DNA of 64,000 bases from Berkiella sp964594635 (GTDB lineage: Bacteria > Pseudomonadota > Gammaproteobacteria > Berkiellales > Berkiellaceae): assembly GCA_964594635.1 (NCBI GenBank), contig CAZQMV010000007.1, forward strand, positions 1 to 64,000, read 5' to 3'. Positions 36,693-43,278 of the stretch are shown here, one piece after another. The notes under the pieces were generated by a model, which was given only the letters and a program-made list of their open reading frames with translations, had not been told where the DNA came from and did not search any database. The translations under genes were made by a program, and so were the position numbers. The stretch's first letter is position 1, and each line of letters starts with the position of its first letter.

Positions 36693-37486
36693 TTAGAGCA
36701 CTAAGCTTTGTTCTTCTCTTCCTGACGATTTCTACTGGGGTGTTTGCTAAAACGCCCCTAACCAAGCCTTTAATTGGCATTCTCTTAAATGATGGTGGTG
36801 AAGGCGGGTATTCTATTTATCCCTGGTATGCCATGCGCAAAAATTACGGCGAAATCGTTGCCAAAATGGGTGGCGTTCCCGTTTTTATTGGTCATGATGT
36901 TGCTGTTATTCAAGACTATCTTCATAAACTCGATGGGATTGTGCTAACGGGGGGCGATTTGAAATCTCCTCCACCTGAATTTGAAAACGGTCTACATAAA
37001 GCGGTTGATCCAAAATCTTACCCCAGGCAAGCAGTCGAGTTTGTTTTGATCCAAGAGGCGTATAAACGCGACATCCCCTTATTGGGTATTTGTGCCGGCA
37101 TGCAAGATATGAACGTGGCATTGGGTGGCTCAATACAGAATCTAAAAGAAGCCGGTAAAACATTGATTGAGCATCGGGTTGAAAATCGTGAAGAAGTTCA
37201 ACATCAGATCACGGTGGTATCGAAATCGATGCTCCATTACATCGTTAAAAAGAAAAACTTTGGTGTAAACAGTAATCACCGTCAAGGGATCCATCTTTTA
37301 TCTGACAAGTTAGTTGTGACGGCTCGTGCGCCAGATGATGTGATAGAAGCTTTTGAAGCGCCCCATAAAATATTTTTTATGGGGGTAATGTGGCATCCAG
37401 AATTTGCGTTGACGAATGAAGATAAGGCTTTGTGGCAAGCTTTTGTGCAAGCATCAGCACGTTATGCTGCTAAAAAATCCTGTTAA
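36689..37486 (+). CDS. Exported class I glutamine amidotransferase-like hydrolase (C26 family)
   Basis: The product resembles gamma-glutamyl-GABA hydrolases (PuuD type, peptidase C26). The nucleophile is in LGICAGMQ, and the His-Glu pair is in MWHPEF. GIVLTGGD and NSNHRQG are further family marks. A hydrophobic N-terminus (about 20 residues ending GVFAKT) looks like a signal peptide, which is unusual for this otherwise cytoplasmic family and suggests action on a periplasmic glutamyl amide or peptide. The start is TTG at 36689, overlapping the secF stop; no ATG stands before the signal. The gene likely belongs to the secDF transcript. Confidence 0.82.
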   Translation: MIRALSFVLLFLTISTGVFAKTPLTKPLIGILLNDGGEGGYSIYPWYAMRKNYGEIVAKMGGVPVFIGHDVAVIQDYLHKLDGIVLTGGDLKSPPPEFENGLHKAVDPKSYPRQAVEFVLIQEAYKRDIPLLGICAGMQDMNVALGGSIQNLKEAGKTLIEHRVENREEVQHQITVVSKSMLHYIVKKKNFGVNSNHRQGIHLLSDKLVVTARAPDDVIEAFEAPHKIFFMGVMWHPEFALTNEDKALWQAFVQASARYAAKKSC

Positions 37487-37496
37487 TTAAAACGTA

Positions 37497-37700
37497 TTAA
37501 ACAAGACTACATTTTTTACTTTCCGCTTTTTTCGGTGGCTCTACAGGATCGGTAGTGCCAACAACAGTAGTGCCAACAAGAAATTTTGTCCTTCCAGATC
37601 TAGGTGACGTTGCATACACACCTGCAGGTGATGCTATGAGTGGACCTGAAATTGGAGTTAATTCATTTTCTTGGTTATTTTTTGAGCCAGTTGTTGCCAT
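37497..37700 (-). CDS. 67-residue protein with C-terminal CaaX-like motif
   Basis: I do not recognise a family. The protein is Thr/Ser/Gly/Pro-rich and hydrophilic, with no signal peptide. It ends with a lysine-rich stretch followed by Cys-Ser-Leu-Val, the form of a eukaryotic CaaX prenylation box preceded by basic residues. CGGAG stands eight bases before the ATG, supporting translation. An ELTPISGP segment near residue 13 faintly resembles a double-glycine leader but has Pro at the cleavage position. It lies convergent to the amidotransferase gene with ten bases between. It might be a small effector that host enzymes would lipidate; coincidence is possible in so short a protein. Confidence 0.5.
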   Translation of the reverse strand: MATTGSKNNQENELTPISGPLIASPAGVYATSPRSGRTKFLVGTTVVGTTDPVEPPKKAESKKCSLV

Positions 37701-38038
37701 AAAAAATACTCCGTTGAAGGATTTATAGAGAACTCAATGCAATATTGTAACTAAATTGATTAGCTTAAGTCTGTCAGGAATTGATAAGGTGTTAGATAGA
37801 AGCTGTGCTGAAGTTCTCATGCACAGCTTTATCTGCCTAGGGTTTATTTACCCGATGTCATTTTTCACGCCCACATCAACTCTAATTCATTGATTTATAA
37901 AGGCTATTGTCGTGCTCCTACACGACAACGACTCGTCATCGGACGAACGGTAGTTTTCGTTATGCAATAATTATTATATTGTGTCCCATAGTGGACTACA
38001 TTTAAATTATGGGTTAATATCAGAGGGGGTTTATTAAC
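37701..38038. other. Intergenic region with stem-loops before the antitoxin gene
   Basis: No gene is seen in these 338 bases. They hold a stem-loop made of AAGCTGTGC (37800-37808) and GCACAGCTT (37821-37829), extended by AGATA/TATCT, and a second one, TTGTCGTG (37907-37914) with CACGACAA (37921-37928). The region must also contain the promoters of the CaaX-like gene and of the antitoxin gene. Confidence 0.5.
37983..37996 (+). promoter_or_regulatory. Possible antitoxin operator
   Basis: GTCC (37983-37986) and GGAC (37993-37996) form a short dyad, 43 bases before the antitoxin start and just after an AT-rich TTATATT that could serve as -10. Antitoxins of this class usually repress their own promoter, so this is a reasonable operator candidate, though the arms are short. 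Confidence 0.3.
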
Positions 38039-38335
38039 GTGAAACCACATATTGAAAGAAAGACCGAAGAGGTAAAAGCCCGTATTGAGCCTTCACTTAA
38101 AAAGGCAGCTGAGAAGTATCTTAGAAATTATGATCTTAGTACTAGTCATAGTATAAAGCTTTTTTTTCAAGCAGTAGTTGATGCTAAAGGGCTACCCTTT
38201 GATTTGCGACCCAACCTTGAAACACGAAAAGCCATGGATGAACACAAGCAAGGTGCGCTTAAAACTTATTCTAGTTACGATGAAATGATGGGCGATATTG
38301 ATTTAGAAGCTGACGAAGAGGAAGGCGAGGTCTAG
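38039..38335 (+). CDS. RelB/DinJ-family antitoxin
   Basis: The 98-residue product has the RelB/DinJ layout: a ribbon-helix-helix N-terminus (VKARIEPSLKKAAEKYL, then LSTSHSIKLFFQAVVDAKGLPFDL) and a C-terminal toxin-binding tail that is strongly acidic at the end. It would neutralise a YafQ/RelE-type ribonuclease and repress its own operon. The start is GTG at 38039 with GAGGGGG about ten bases upstream. The toxin gene that follows is cut short, so this may be an orphan antitoxin. Confidence 0.82.
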   Translation: MKPHIERKTEEVKARIEPSLKKAAEKYLRNYDLSTSHSIKLFFQAVVDAKGLPFDLRPNLETRKAMDEHKQGALKTYSSYDEMMGDIDLEADEEEGEV

Positions 38336-38352
38336 CTAAAAAGGACTATGTA

Positions 38353-38505
38353 ATGTTAGAAATTGAGCCTTCTACAAAATTTAAGAAAGATGTTAAGAAC
38401 TTAAAAAAGGGTGGCAAGCTAAAAGAAAATGAGCTTAAAATAGTTGTCACCACACTACAGAAAGAAGAGCCTTTGCCTGCCAAATGCTCTCAACTCGCCA
38501 CTTAA
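38353..38505 (+). pseudogene. Truncated YafQ/RelE-type toxin
   Basis: A 50-codon frame follows the antitoxin by 17 bases. Its product (starting MLEIEPSTKFKKDVKNLKK and ending LPAKCSQLAT) matches the first half of YafQ-type toxins, including the KFKKDVK and EPLPAK segments. Intact toxins have about 90 residues; the part with the catalytic histidines and aspartate is missing. The stop codon is 25 bases from the end of suhB, so no room remains for the lost half. I read this as a decayed toxin left with its antitoxin. Confidence 0.75.
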
Positions 38506-38529
38506 CCTTTTCTTTAAGCACTTACGACT

Positions 38530-39321
38530 TCACCCTTTAAACGAGCGCTGATATAAATCAAACATTTGCTGATGGATTTTAGGTGGAGCCGCCAAAATGC
38601 TTTTAGCGCCTAAGAAGTTAGGGTTTCCTTCAATGGTAGTGACCCAGCCACCGGCTTCTTGGATCAACAACGATGCTGCAGCAACATCCCATGGTTTTAA
38701 GCCAAATTCCCAGAAACCATCTAAACGACCTGCTGCCACATAGGCTAAATCTAAAGCAGCAGCACCTGCGCGGCGAATGCCTGCGCAATTGGGGATCAAG
38801 CCTTTAAAGAAAGTCAGATATTCATCGAGTTTATCGAATTCGCGGAAGGGGAAACCTGTTCCCAGTAAAGCAGAATCGATCTTATCGAGATTGCTGACGC
38901 GTAAGCGACGGCCATTCATTTGTACGCCTTGACCGCGTGTTGCACTGAAGAGTTCATCACGCACGGGATCGTAAACGACGCCATGGATAATTTTATCTTG
39001 TTGCTTGACGCCAATGGAGATACAAAATTGTGGGAAGCCGTGTAAGAAGTTGGTTGTACCGTCGAGGGGATCGATGATCCATTGCATTTCATCATCATCA
39101 CCTTCGATAAGCCCAAATTCTTCGCCCAAGATGCTGTGATGAGGATAAACACGCTTAATGGTGTCGATAATAATTTCTTCAGCGCCTTTGTCGACTTGTG
39201 AAGCAAAATCATTACGGCCCTTTTCAATAATCGTCAAACTTTCGACGTTATCTTGCGCTCTTAAGATCATTTTGCCAGCGGATCTGGCTGCCTTGACGGC
39301 GATATTCACCATTGGATGCAT
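38530..39321 (-). CDS. suhB: Inositol-1-monophosphatase family protein SuhB
   Basis: SuhB is a Mg-dependent inositol monophosphatase that in E. coli also acts in Nus-dependent rRNA antitermination. The metal-binding motifs are intact: GEEFG, IIDPLDGTTNFLHG and WDVAAASLLIQEAGG. With the ATG at 39321 (starting MHPMVNIAVKAARSAG) the protein has 263 residues, the normal length; the longer frame to 39486 runs into trmJ. A TATAAT at 39352-39357 (minus strand) precedes it. It is divergent from trmJ as in E. coli. Confidence 0.94.
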   Translation of the reverse strand: MHPMVNIAVKAARSAGKMILRAQDNVESLTIIEKGRNDFASQVDKGAEEIIIDTIKRVYPHHSILGEEFGLIEGDDDEMQWIIDPLDGTTNFLHGFPQFCISIGVKQQDKIIHGVVYDPVRDELFSATRGQGVQMNGRRLRVSNLDKIDSALLGTGFPFREFDKLDEYLTFFKGLIPNCAGIRRAGAAALDLAYVAAGRLDGFWEFGLKPWDVAAASLLIQEAGGWVTTIEGNPNFLGAKSILAAPPKIHQQMFDLYQRSFKG

Positions 39322-39351
39322 AATGTCGGGCCCTAATATAAGTTTGGTGGC

Positions 39352-39357
39352 ATTATA
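39352..39357 (-). promoter_or_regulatory. -10 element upstream of suhB
   Basis: A perfect TATAAT on the minus strand lies 30 bases before the suhB start. The -35 region at 17 bases distance is TAGCAA, a weak match. The 91-base gap is shared with divergent trmJ. Confidence 0.5.
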
Positions 39358-39412
39358 CTCAAACCCCTCCCGCCTTGCTATTATATCCCCTTTTATCAAG
39401 CAGATTAACAAA

Positions 39413-40138
39413 GTGAACCAACCAATTTCCATCGTGCTGTGCCAAACGAGCCACCCGGGTAACATTGGAGCAAGTGCCCGCGCCATGAAGAATATGGGTT
39501 TAGAGCAACTTGTGTTAATTGAGCCACTTACTTTCCCAAGTCCTCAAGCCACTGAGAGGGCGAGTGGAGCAGATGATGTTTTGGCCAATGCCAAGATCTG
39601 TGGCAGCCTCGAAGAGGGGGTGGCCCACTGCCAATGGCTGTTTGGTACGAGCGCCCGCTCACGGGCTTTTCCTTGGCCACAGTTAACACCTAAAGATGCT
39701 GCACAGAAGATCCTTCTGCTTCGGGCTAAAGGTGAGTCTGTTGGAGTGATGTTTGGAAATGAACAGTCGGGTTTGTCGAACGATCAATTACAGCATTGCG
39801 ACTTTCATATCGCTATCCCATCCAATCCTGAATTTAGCTCATTAAATCTAGGTAGCGCAGTTCAGATCATTAGCTATGAAATTTACCAAGCAATACTGAA
39901 TCAAAGCGAAGCAAAAGCAACTCCAATCACGGATTTTGGTGTTAAAGCAACCCAGGAAGAAGTAGCAGGTTTATTAGAACACTTCGAGCAAACGGCGGTG
40001 GAGATTGGCTTTTTAGATCCTAAACATCCTAAAAAATTGCTGCCTCGTTTAAAGCGCTTATTTGTCAAAGCGCAATTGGAGAAAGAGGAAGTCAATTTGT
40101 TAAGAGGGTTTTTGAAGTTGGCTTGTCCTGCAAAGTAA
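39413..40138 (+). CDS. trmJ: tRNA (cytidine/uridine-2'-O-)-methyltransferase TrmJ
   Basis: TrmJ is a SPOUT-fold enzyme that methylates the ribose at position 32 of several tRNAs. The product aligns with E. coli TrmJ from end to end: TSHPGNIGASARAMKNMGL at the N-terminus, GTSARSR, VMFGNEQSGL and NPEFSSLNLGSAVQ forming the knot and cofactor site. I set the start at GTG 39413, giving 241 residues; the frame is open back to 39158, but that part lies over suhB on the other strand. In E. coli iscR follows directly; here 2.3 kb of accessory genes intervene. Confidence 0.93.
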   Translation: MNQPISIVLCQTSHPGNIGASARAMKNMGLEQLVLIEPLTFPSPQATERASGADDVLANAKICGSLEEGVAHCQWLFGTSARSRAFPWPQLTPKDAAQKILLLRAKGESVGVMFGNEQSGLSNDQLQHCDFHIAIPSNPEFSSLNLGSAVQIISYEIYQAILNQSEAKATPITDFGVKATQEEVAGLLEHFEQTAVEIGFLDPKHPKKLLPRLKRLFVKAQLEKEEVNLLRGFLKLACPAK

Positions 40139-40164
40139 GCGAATCAAGGTTAGGGGAATTTAGT

Positions 40165-40193
40165 AAAGGACACCCAACTACTGGATGTCCTTT
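40165..40193. terminator. Bidirectional terminator after trmJ
   Basis: AAAGGACACCC (40165-40175) pairs with GGATGTCCTTT (40183-40193) with one mismatch, and is followed by T on the plus strand. It separates trmJ from a convergent gene. The same arms occur at 41096-41124. Confidence 0.7.
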
Positions 40194-40201
40194 TAAGATA
40201 T

Positions 40202-40564
40202 TTATCGTTTGGTTGGTCTTGAAGCGGTAGCGGCGCTGCTAGGCGCGGCTTCAACAGGCAGTTGTGTTGAAGGTGACGTTGCAGCATGCATTGTTGTAAA
40301 GGTACGTGAAGGCGTACTTAAAAGTGCTTCAACTTCGGGATCATCAGCAAGAGCTGTGCTAGCTGCTGTTGCTGGTTCATGACTTTGATCATTTTCAGAT
40401 CTTTCTGAAGAAATGCCTTCAAATTTTGAACCAAAGAATTCAGCAAGTAGCTTGAAAAGCATGACTAACAATTCACCAAACTCTGGATATTCAGTGGAAT
40501 AGGAACCACCGCCGTATTGCATGTTTCTTAAGCGTTTGCGTCTTAAATATTCAGCATCTGTCAT
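40202..40564 (-). CDS. Hypothetical protein, Ser/Ala/Thr-rich C-terminus
   Basis: I do not recognise this 120-residue protein. It starts with an Arg-rich helix (EYLRRKRLRNMQYGGGSYS), followed by one hydrophobic helix (ELLVMLFKLLAEFFG), then a low-complexity tail rich in Ser, Ala, Thr and Pro ending in basic residues. GGAG stands nine bases before ATG 40564; the frame continues to 40624. It is the last gene of the leftward accessory block between trmJ and iscR. The hydrophobic helix could be amphipathic or membrane-associated. Confidence 0.5.
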   Translation of the reverse strand: MTDAEYLRRKRLRNMQYGGGSYSTEYPEFGELLVMLFKLLAEFFGSKFEGISSERSENDQSHEPATAASTALADDPEVEALLSTPSRTFTTMHAATSPSTQLPVEAAPSSAATASRPTKR

Positions 40565-40661
40565 AAATTCTTTCTCCCCTAATTGGCTTATAAACATAGT
40601 AAATAATTGACTATATGAGATCAATTAAATGGCGATAAGCAGCATTTAGGGCAGATGAGGT

Positions 40662-40681
40662 GATGCGCCCCAAGGCGCATC
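40662..40681. terminator. GC-rich stem-loop
   Basis: GATGCGCC (40662-40669) and GGCGCATC (40674-40681) form a perfect eight-base stem with a four-base loop. It lies just downstream of the leftward gene that ends at 40692 and upstream of the next one. No T run follows, so its efficiency as terminator is uncertain. Confidence 0.5.
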
Positions 40682-40691
40682 TACACACATT

Positions 40692-41048
40692 TTATCTTTT
40701 CTGTTTAGTTACGCTTAAGGATTTATAAGTAGTAGGTGTTGATTCTGCTGTTGTAAAACGACGGGCTGTATCAACTAAAAACGCTGTATTAAATGCGTAA
40801 GTGAGGGGTTTACCAACATACGATACAATAGAAAGTGCTTTTTCAACAATATTTGCAGTAAAGGAATGGCGAGATTTCTTTGCCTTATATTCAGGGTTTT
40901 TATCTGAAAAACATGCTAATGGTTGTTCACCATCTTGACGAATTGGAGCTGGTCTTTTTCCTTTTTCTTTTAAATTGTGTTGTATTTCACGGCTATCCAT
41001 TGGCGCAATGCTGACTCTTTCTTTAGTCAATATAGTGTTTTGAATCAT
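40692..41048 (-). CDS. Hypothetical protein with GKRPA-type module
   Basis: I do not recognise a family. The protein of about 118 residues has a segment near residues 26-52 that it shares with the HAD-like protein encoded at 41326-42411: GKRPA, then DGE, PLA and KNP at the same spacing, with 17 of 27 residues identical. The rest is a helical region (FTANIVEKALSIVSYVG) and a basic tail. The start is uncertain: ATG 41048 has no good ribosome-binding site, and the frame is open to 41108 in a hairpin. It could be a broken or shortened relative of its neighbour. Confidence 0.45.
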   Translation of the reverse strand: MIQNTILTKERVSIAPMDSREIQHNLKEKGKRPAPIRQDGEQPLACFSDKNPEYKAKKSRHSFTANIVEKALSIVSYVGKPLTYAFNTAFLVDTARRFTTAESTPTTYKSLSVTKQKR

Positions 41049-41095
41049 ACTTAAGTATTCAGTATCTATTAGTCCGTTTTTAACATGAAAGGACG

Positions 41096-41124
41096 AAAGG
41101 ACACCCAAAAAATGGATGTCCTTT
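41096..41124 (-). terminator. Stem-loop after the leader-peptide-like gene
   Basis: AAAGGACACCC (41096-41106) and GGATGTCCTTT (41114-41124) form a stem with a seven-base A-rich loop. The arms are the same as in the hairpin at 40165-40193. It lies 12 bases beyond the stop codon of the small gene at 41136-41309. Confidence 0.6.
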
Positions 41125-41135
41125 GTAAAGAGACT

Positions 41136-41309
41136 TTATCTAGTTAAGGCAGCAGAACCAAAAAACAGGATTGCAACGATGGTTGCCAATGACATCCAAG
41201 CGAAATCAGGATCAATGTCATTTTGTGTTGGTTTACGCTCTTCACGTAAATCTTCTTGATTGACTGCGCCACTCACGTATTTTAATTCTTGGTTTGTTAA
41301 TTCTTGCAT
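41136..41309 (-). CDS. 57-residue peptide with double-glycine-type leader and membrane helix
   Basis: This small frame encodes 57 residues. The N-terminus MQELTNQELKYVSGA matches the leader of peptides exported and cleaved by C39-peptidase ABC transporters (EL at -8/-7, V at -4, SGA at -3 to -1). An acidic/basic middle follows, then a hydrophobic helix (MSLATIVAILFFGSAAL) and a basic end. GAGAGAG stands about six bases before the ATG, and a hairpin follows the stop, so it looks like a real transcript unit. No transporter or immunity gene is found in the window. The leader match is by pattern only; it could instead be a small membrane protein with a chance resemblance. Confidence 0.55.
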   Translation of the reverse strand: MQELTNQELKYVSGAVNQEDLREERKPTQNDIDPDFAWMSLATIVAILFFGSAALTR

Positions 41310-41325
41310 TTATTTCTCTCTCGTA

Positions 41326-42411
41326 TTACGGTTTTAGTGAATGACGTTTTGAAGCTTCTTCTTTTAAAGCATCATCTAACCCTAAACGATAAGCGCTGGA
41401 ATAAGCCTCAAGTTTTCCATAACTCTTTAAATAGGGGATCCAGTTTTTTGAAGCTGCTCCTAACGCATAAGCTGTTTTATTGTCTTCCAGCCATTTCTTT
41501 GGATCCTTGGCGCGAAGTTGATTGGCTTTTTGTTTTGAAGATAAAAAATAATGTGTCAGACTATATGCTAGCAACCCGCTAGACGCCGAGAGGGCCACCA
41601 TGAGCATGCTTAAAGCATACAACTCTGTCGCAGCGATGCTTAACCCAACCAATATGCCTATAAACAAACACTTTCTAAAATCGGATGCAGTAAGTTCTTC
41701 TTTTGTGCCTTCATTTTCTTTTGGTTTTTCAGTTGGTAGCACGAGCGGATTTTTAGCTAAAAAACGTGCTAATGGTTTTTCACCATCTTTACGTGGTCCA
41801 GCAGGTCTTTTACCATCGGCTCTTAATTGGTTTCTGAGATCAAACAATCGTCCGCCTTCTAAGCTATTTAAAGAAGCAAATTTAACCCGGCGTTGATTTA
41901 GAAAAATGTGGATAATGTCTAGATAGCTCGTGCTGGTGTGTGGGTTTCTCACCGCAATGTTAATTTGTCCTTCCTTTCTTGCTTGTGCGATATTTTGTTC
42001 ATCATTATCAATCAACCAAACTTGGCTATTATCTGTCACACCAAAATGTTTTTTTGCTCTTTCAATATGTTTACTTTTGAAATGATTTGATGAAGCGGGT
42101 AAACCGCTCTCAATATGGATTTTGGCAATTTCAGTTTCGGTTAAACCCAATTTTTTTAAGGTAGGCGCAATGACTTCGGGGTACTCACTCCATGTGGTAA
42201 TGGCAAGGTAATGGCCTTTTTTGAGAATCATTTTGAAGGTTTTGAGTAATTCACTTTGATTCAAAATATCGTGCTTTTCCAGTAACGCATTGATTTGTTC
42301 AATCGATGCGGATCCTGGCGCAATATTCATTTCATTTAATGCGTTATGGAAATGACCATCAACAATGGTGTTATCAAAATCAAAGCAAAAAAGAGTTCGA
42401 TTGACTGGCAT
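41326..42411 (-). CDS. HAD-like N-terminal domain protein with GKRPA-type module and two membrane segments
   Basis: The first 165 residues resemble a HAD-superfamily phosphatase: FDFDNTIVDG has the nucleophile DxDxT, ITTWSE supplies motif II, and WLIDNDEQN supplies the terminal acidic pair. Residues 196-222 contain the module shared with the protein at 40692-41048 (GKRPA, DGE, PLA, KNP). Residues of about 248-290 form two hydrophobic segments separated by a glutamate-containing turn, and a basic/acidic tail follows. I know no named family with this layout. AAGGA stands six bases before ATG 42411. It is first of the leftward block and faces away from iscR. Confidence 0.6.
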   Translation of the reverse strand: MPVNRTLFCFDFDNTIVDGHFHNALNEMNIAPGSASIEQINALLEKHDILNQSELLKTFKMILKKGHYLAITTWSEYPEVIAPTLKKLGLTETEIAKIHIESGLPASSNHFKSKHIERAKKHFGVTDNSQVWLIDNDEQNIAQARKEGQINIAVRNPHTSTSYLDIIHIFLNQRRVKFASLNSLEGGRLFDLRNQLRADGKRPAGPRKDGEKPLARFLAKNPLVLPTEKPKENEGTKEELTASDFRKCLFIGILVGLSIAATELYALSMLMVALSASSGLLAYSLTHYFLSSKQKANQLRAKDPKKWLEDNKTAYALGAASKNWIPYLKSYGKLEAYSSAYRLGLDDALKEEASKRHSLKP

Positions 42412-42534
42412 TGTACATCCTTAAGCAAGTTACAAAGTTAAGTGACTTTGATCGTAACTAATTAGTTAGTAAATTACAAGGTGAAAATGGTTACTCAATC
42501 ACAAAATAAAGTCGATAAACTAATATTAATGAAT

Positions 42535-42553
42535 CTTGACTAATTTAGTCTGG
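42535..42553 (+). promoter_or_regulatory. IscR binding site (type 1) overlapping the isc promoter
   Basis: The sequence CTTGACTAATTTAGTCTGG contains the dyad GACT...AGTC and agrees at all but one position with the core of the type 1 IscR consensus from E. coli. TTGACT (42536-42541) inside the site is a good -35, and a weak -10 (CATTCT, 42559-42564) lies at 17 bases. As in E. coli, [2Fe-2S]-IscR bound here would block its own promoter, so the operon should respond to Fe-S demand. Confidence 0.75.
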
Positions 42554-42593
42554 TTTGGCATTCTGCCTGCAATTCTCCAGGATAAAGAAAGCC

Positions 42594-43055
42594 ATGAAGC
42601 TAACAACTAAAGGTCGTTACGCCGTCACTGCTTTGGTCGATTTTGCACTCCATCAGCAAGATGAGCCCATGAGCATCACAGAAGTGGCTACACGTCATGG
42701 CATTTCACCAACGTACCTGGAACGCTTAGCAGGCATCATGCGTGCTAAAGGCCTATTAAAAAGCGTGCGAGGGGCGAAAGGTGGCTATCATCTCGCCAGA
42801 CCCGCCGATGAAATTACCGTTGCCGACATTATCCGCGCGGTAGATGAAAACATGGATACCACTGCTTGCCAAGGCAAAGCCAATTGCCATGAAGGCAATG
42901 TTTGCATTACGCACCACTTGTGGGATCGCCTTAACCAACAAATTGTCGATTTCTTAACCAGCATTACGTTAAGTGATCTGATCAAGGAGCCAAGACTTTT
43001 GCCCCCTAAATCCAAATCTTTACCCCTGCAATGGGTGGGTGTACATCATGCATAA
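42594..43055 (+). CDS. iscR: Fe-S cluster assembly transcription factor IscR
   Basis: IscR is the Rrf2-family repressor that senses [2Fe-2S] clusters and controls the isc operon. The winged helix-turn-helix region (MKLTTKGRYAVTALVDFA, then GISPTYLERL and KGGYHLAR) is typical. The three cluster ligands are present as ACQGKANCHEGNVC, followed by the ligand His in ITHH. The start at 42594 matches the family N-terminus; the frame goes back to 42555 in the promoter. It overlaps the next small gene by eight bases. Confidence 0.95.
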   Translation: MKLTTKGRYAVTALVDFALHQQDEPMSITEVATRHGISPTYLERLAGIMRAKGLLKSVRGAKGGYHLARPADEITVADIIRAVDENMDTTACQGKANCHEGNVCITHHLWDRLNQQIVDFLTSITLSDLIKEPRLLPPKSKSLPLQWVGVHHA

Positions 43056-43278
43056 TGCCATTTTACTCTCCAGTAACCATGAATTCTCACAACCTTGCAG
43101 CATTGTGCTGGCTCAGCAGCTACTGCGCCAAGGGTTAGCAAAAATTGTGCAATATTATCCGTTAACCGTCCAATTTAAGGGCGAAAAGCCGGAAGATGAT
43201 ATGGTGTTAACGACGACAGGAAATAAACCACCCAGGATGGATGTCGCTAAAAAAAGTCTGATAAGTGAAAGTCTTTAA
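43048..43278 (+). CDS. Small protein of unknown function in the isc operon
   Basis: I do not recognise this 76-residue protein. It has a mixed sequence with LAQQLLRQGLAKIVQYYPLTVQFKG and a basic C-terminus, no signal peptide and no Cys pair that would suggest cluster binding (only one Cys). It is tightly embedded: ATG 43048 lies inside iscR and its TAA shares a base with the iscS ATG, so it is very likely translated. E. coli has no gene at this place. Coupling suggests a helper or regulator of IscS, but nothing in its sequence shows it. Confidence 0.6.
   Translation: MHNAILLSSNHEFSQPCSIVLAQQLLRQGLAKIVQYYPLTVQFKGEKPEDDMVLTTTGNKPPRMDVAKKSLISESL

Noticed and set aside
37497..37700. ELTPISGP in the CaaX-like protein as a second double-glycine leader
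   Set aside because: Pro stands at the cleavage position and no upstream hydrophobic leader pattern supports it; the resemblance is too weak.
39158..39412. N-terminal extension of TrmJ by 85 residues
   Set aside because: The extension runs antisense through suhB, while the GTG at 39413 gives the normal length and N-terminus of the family.
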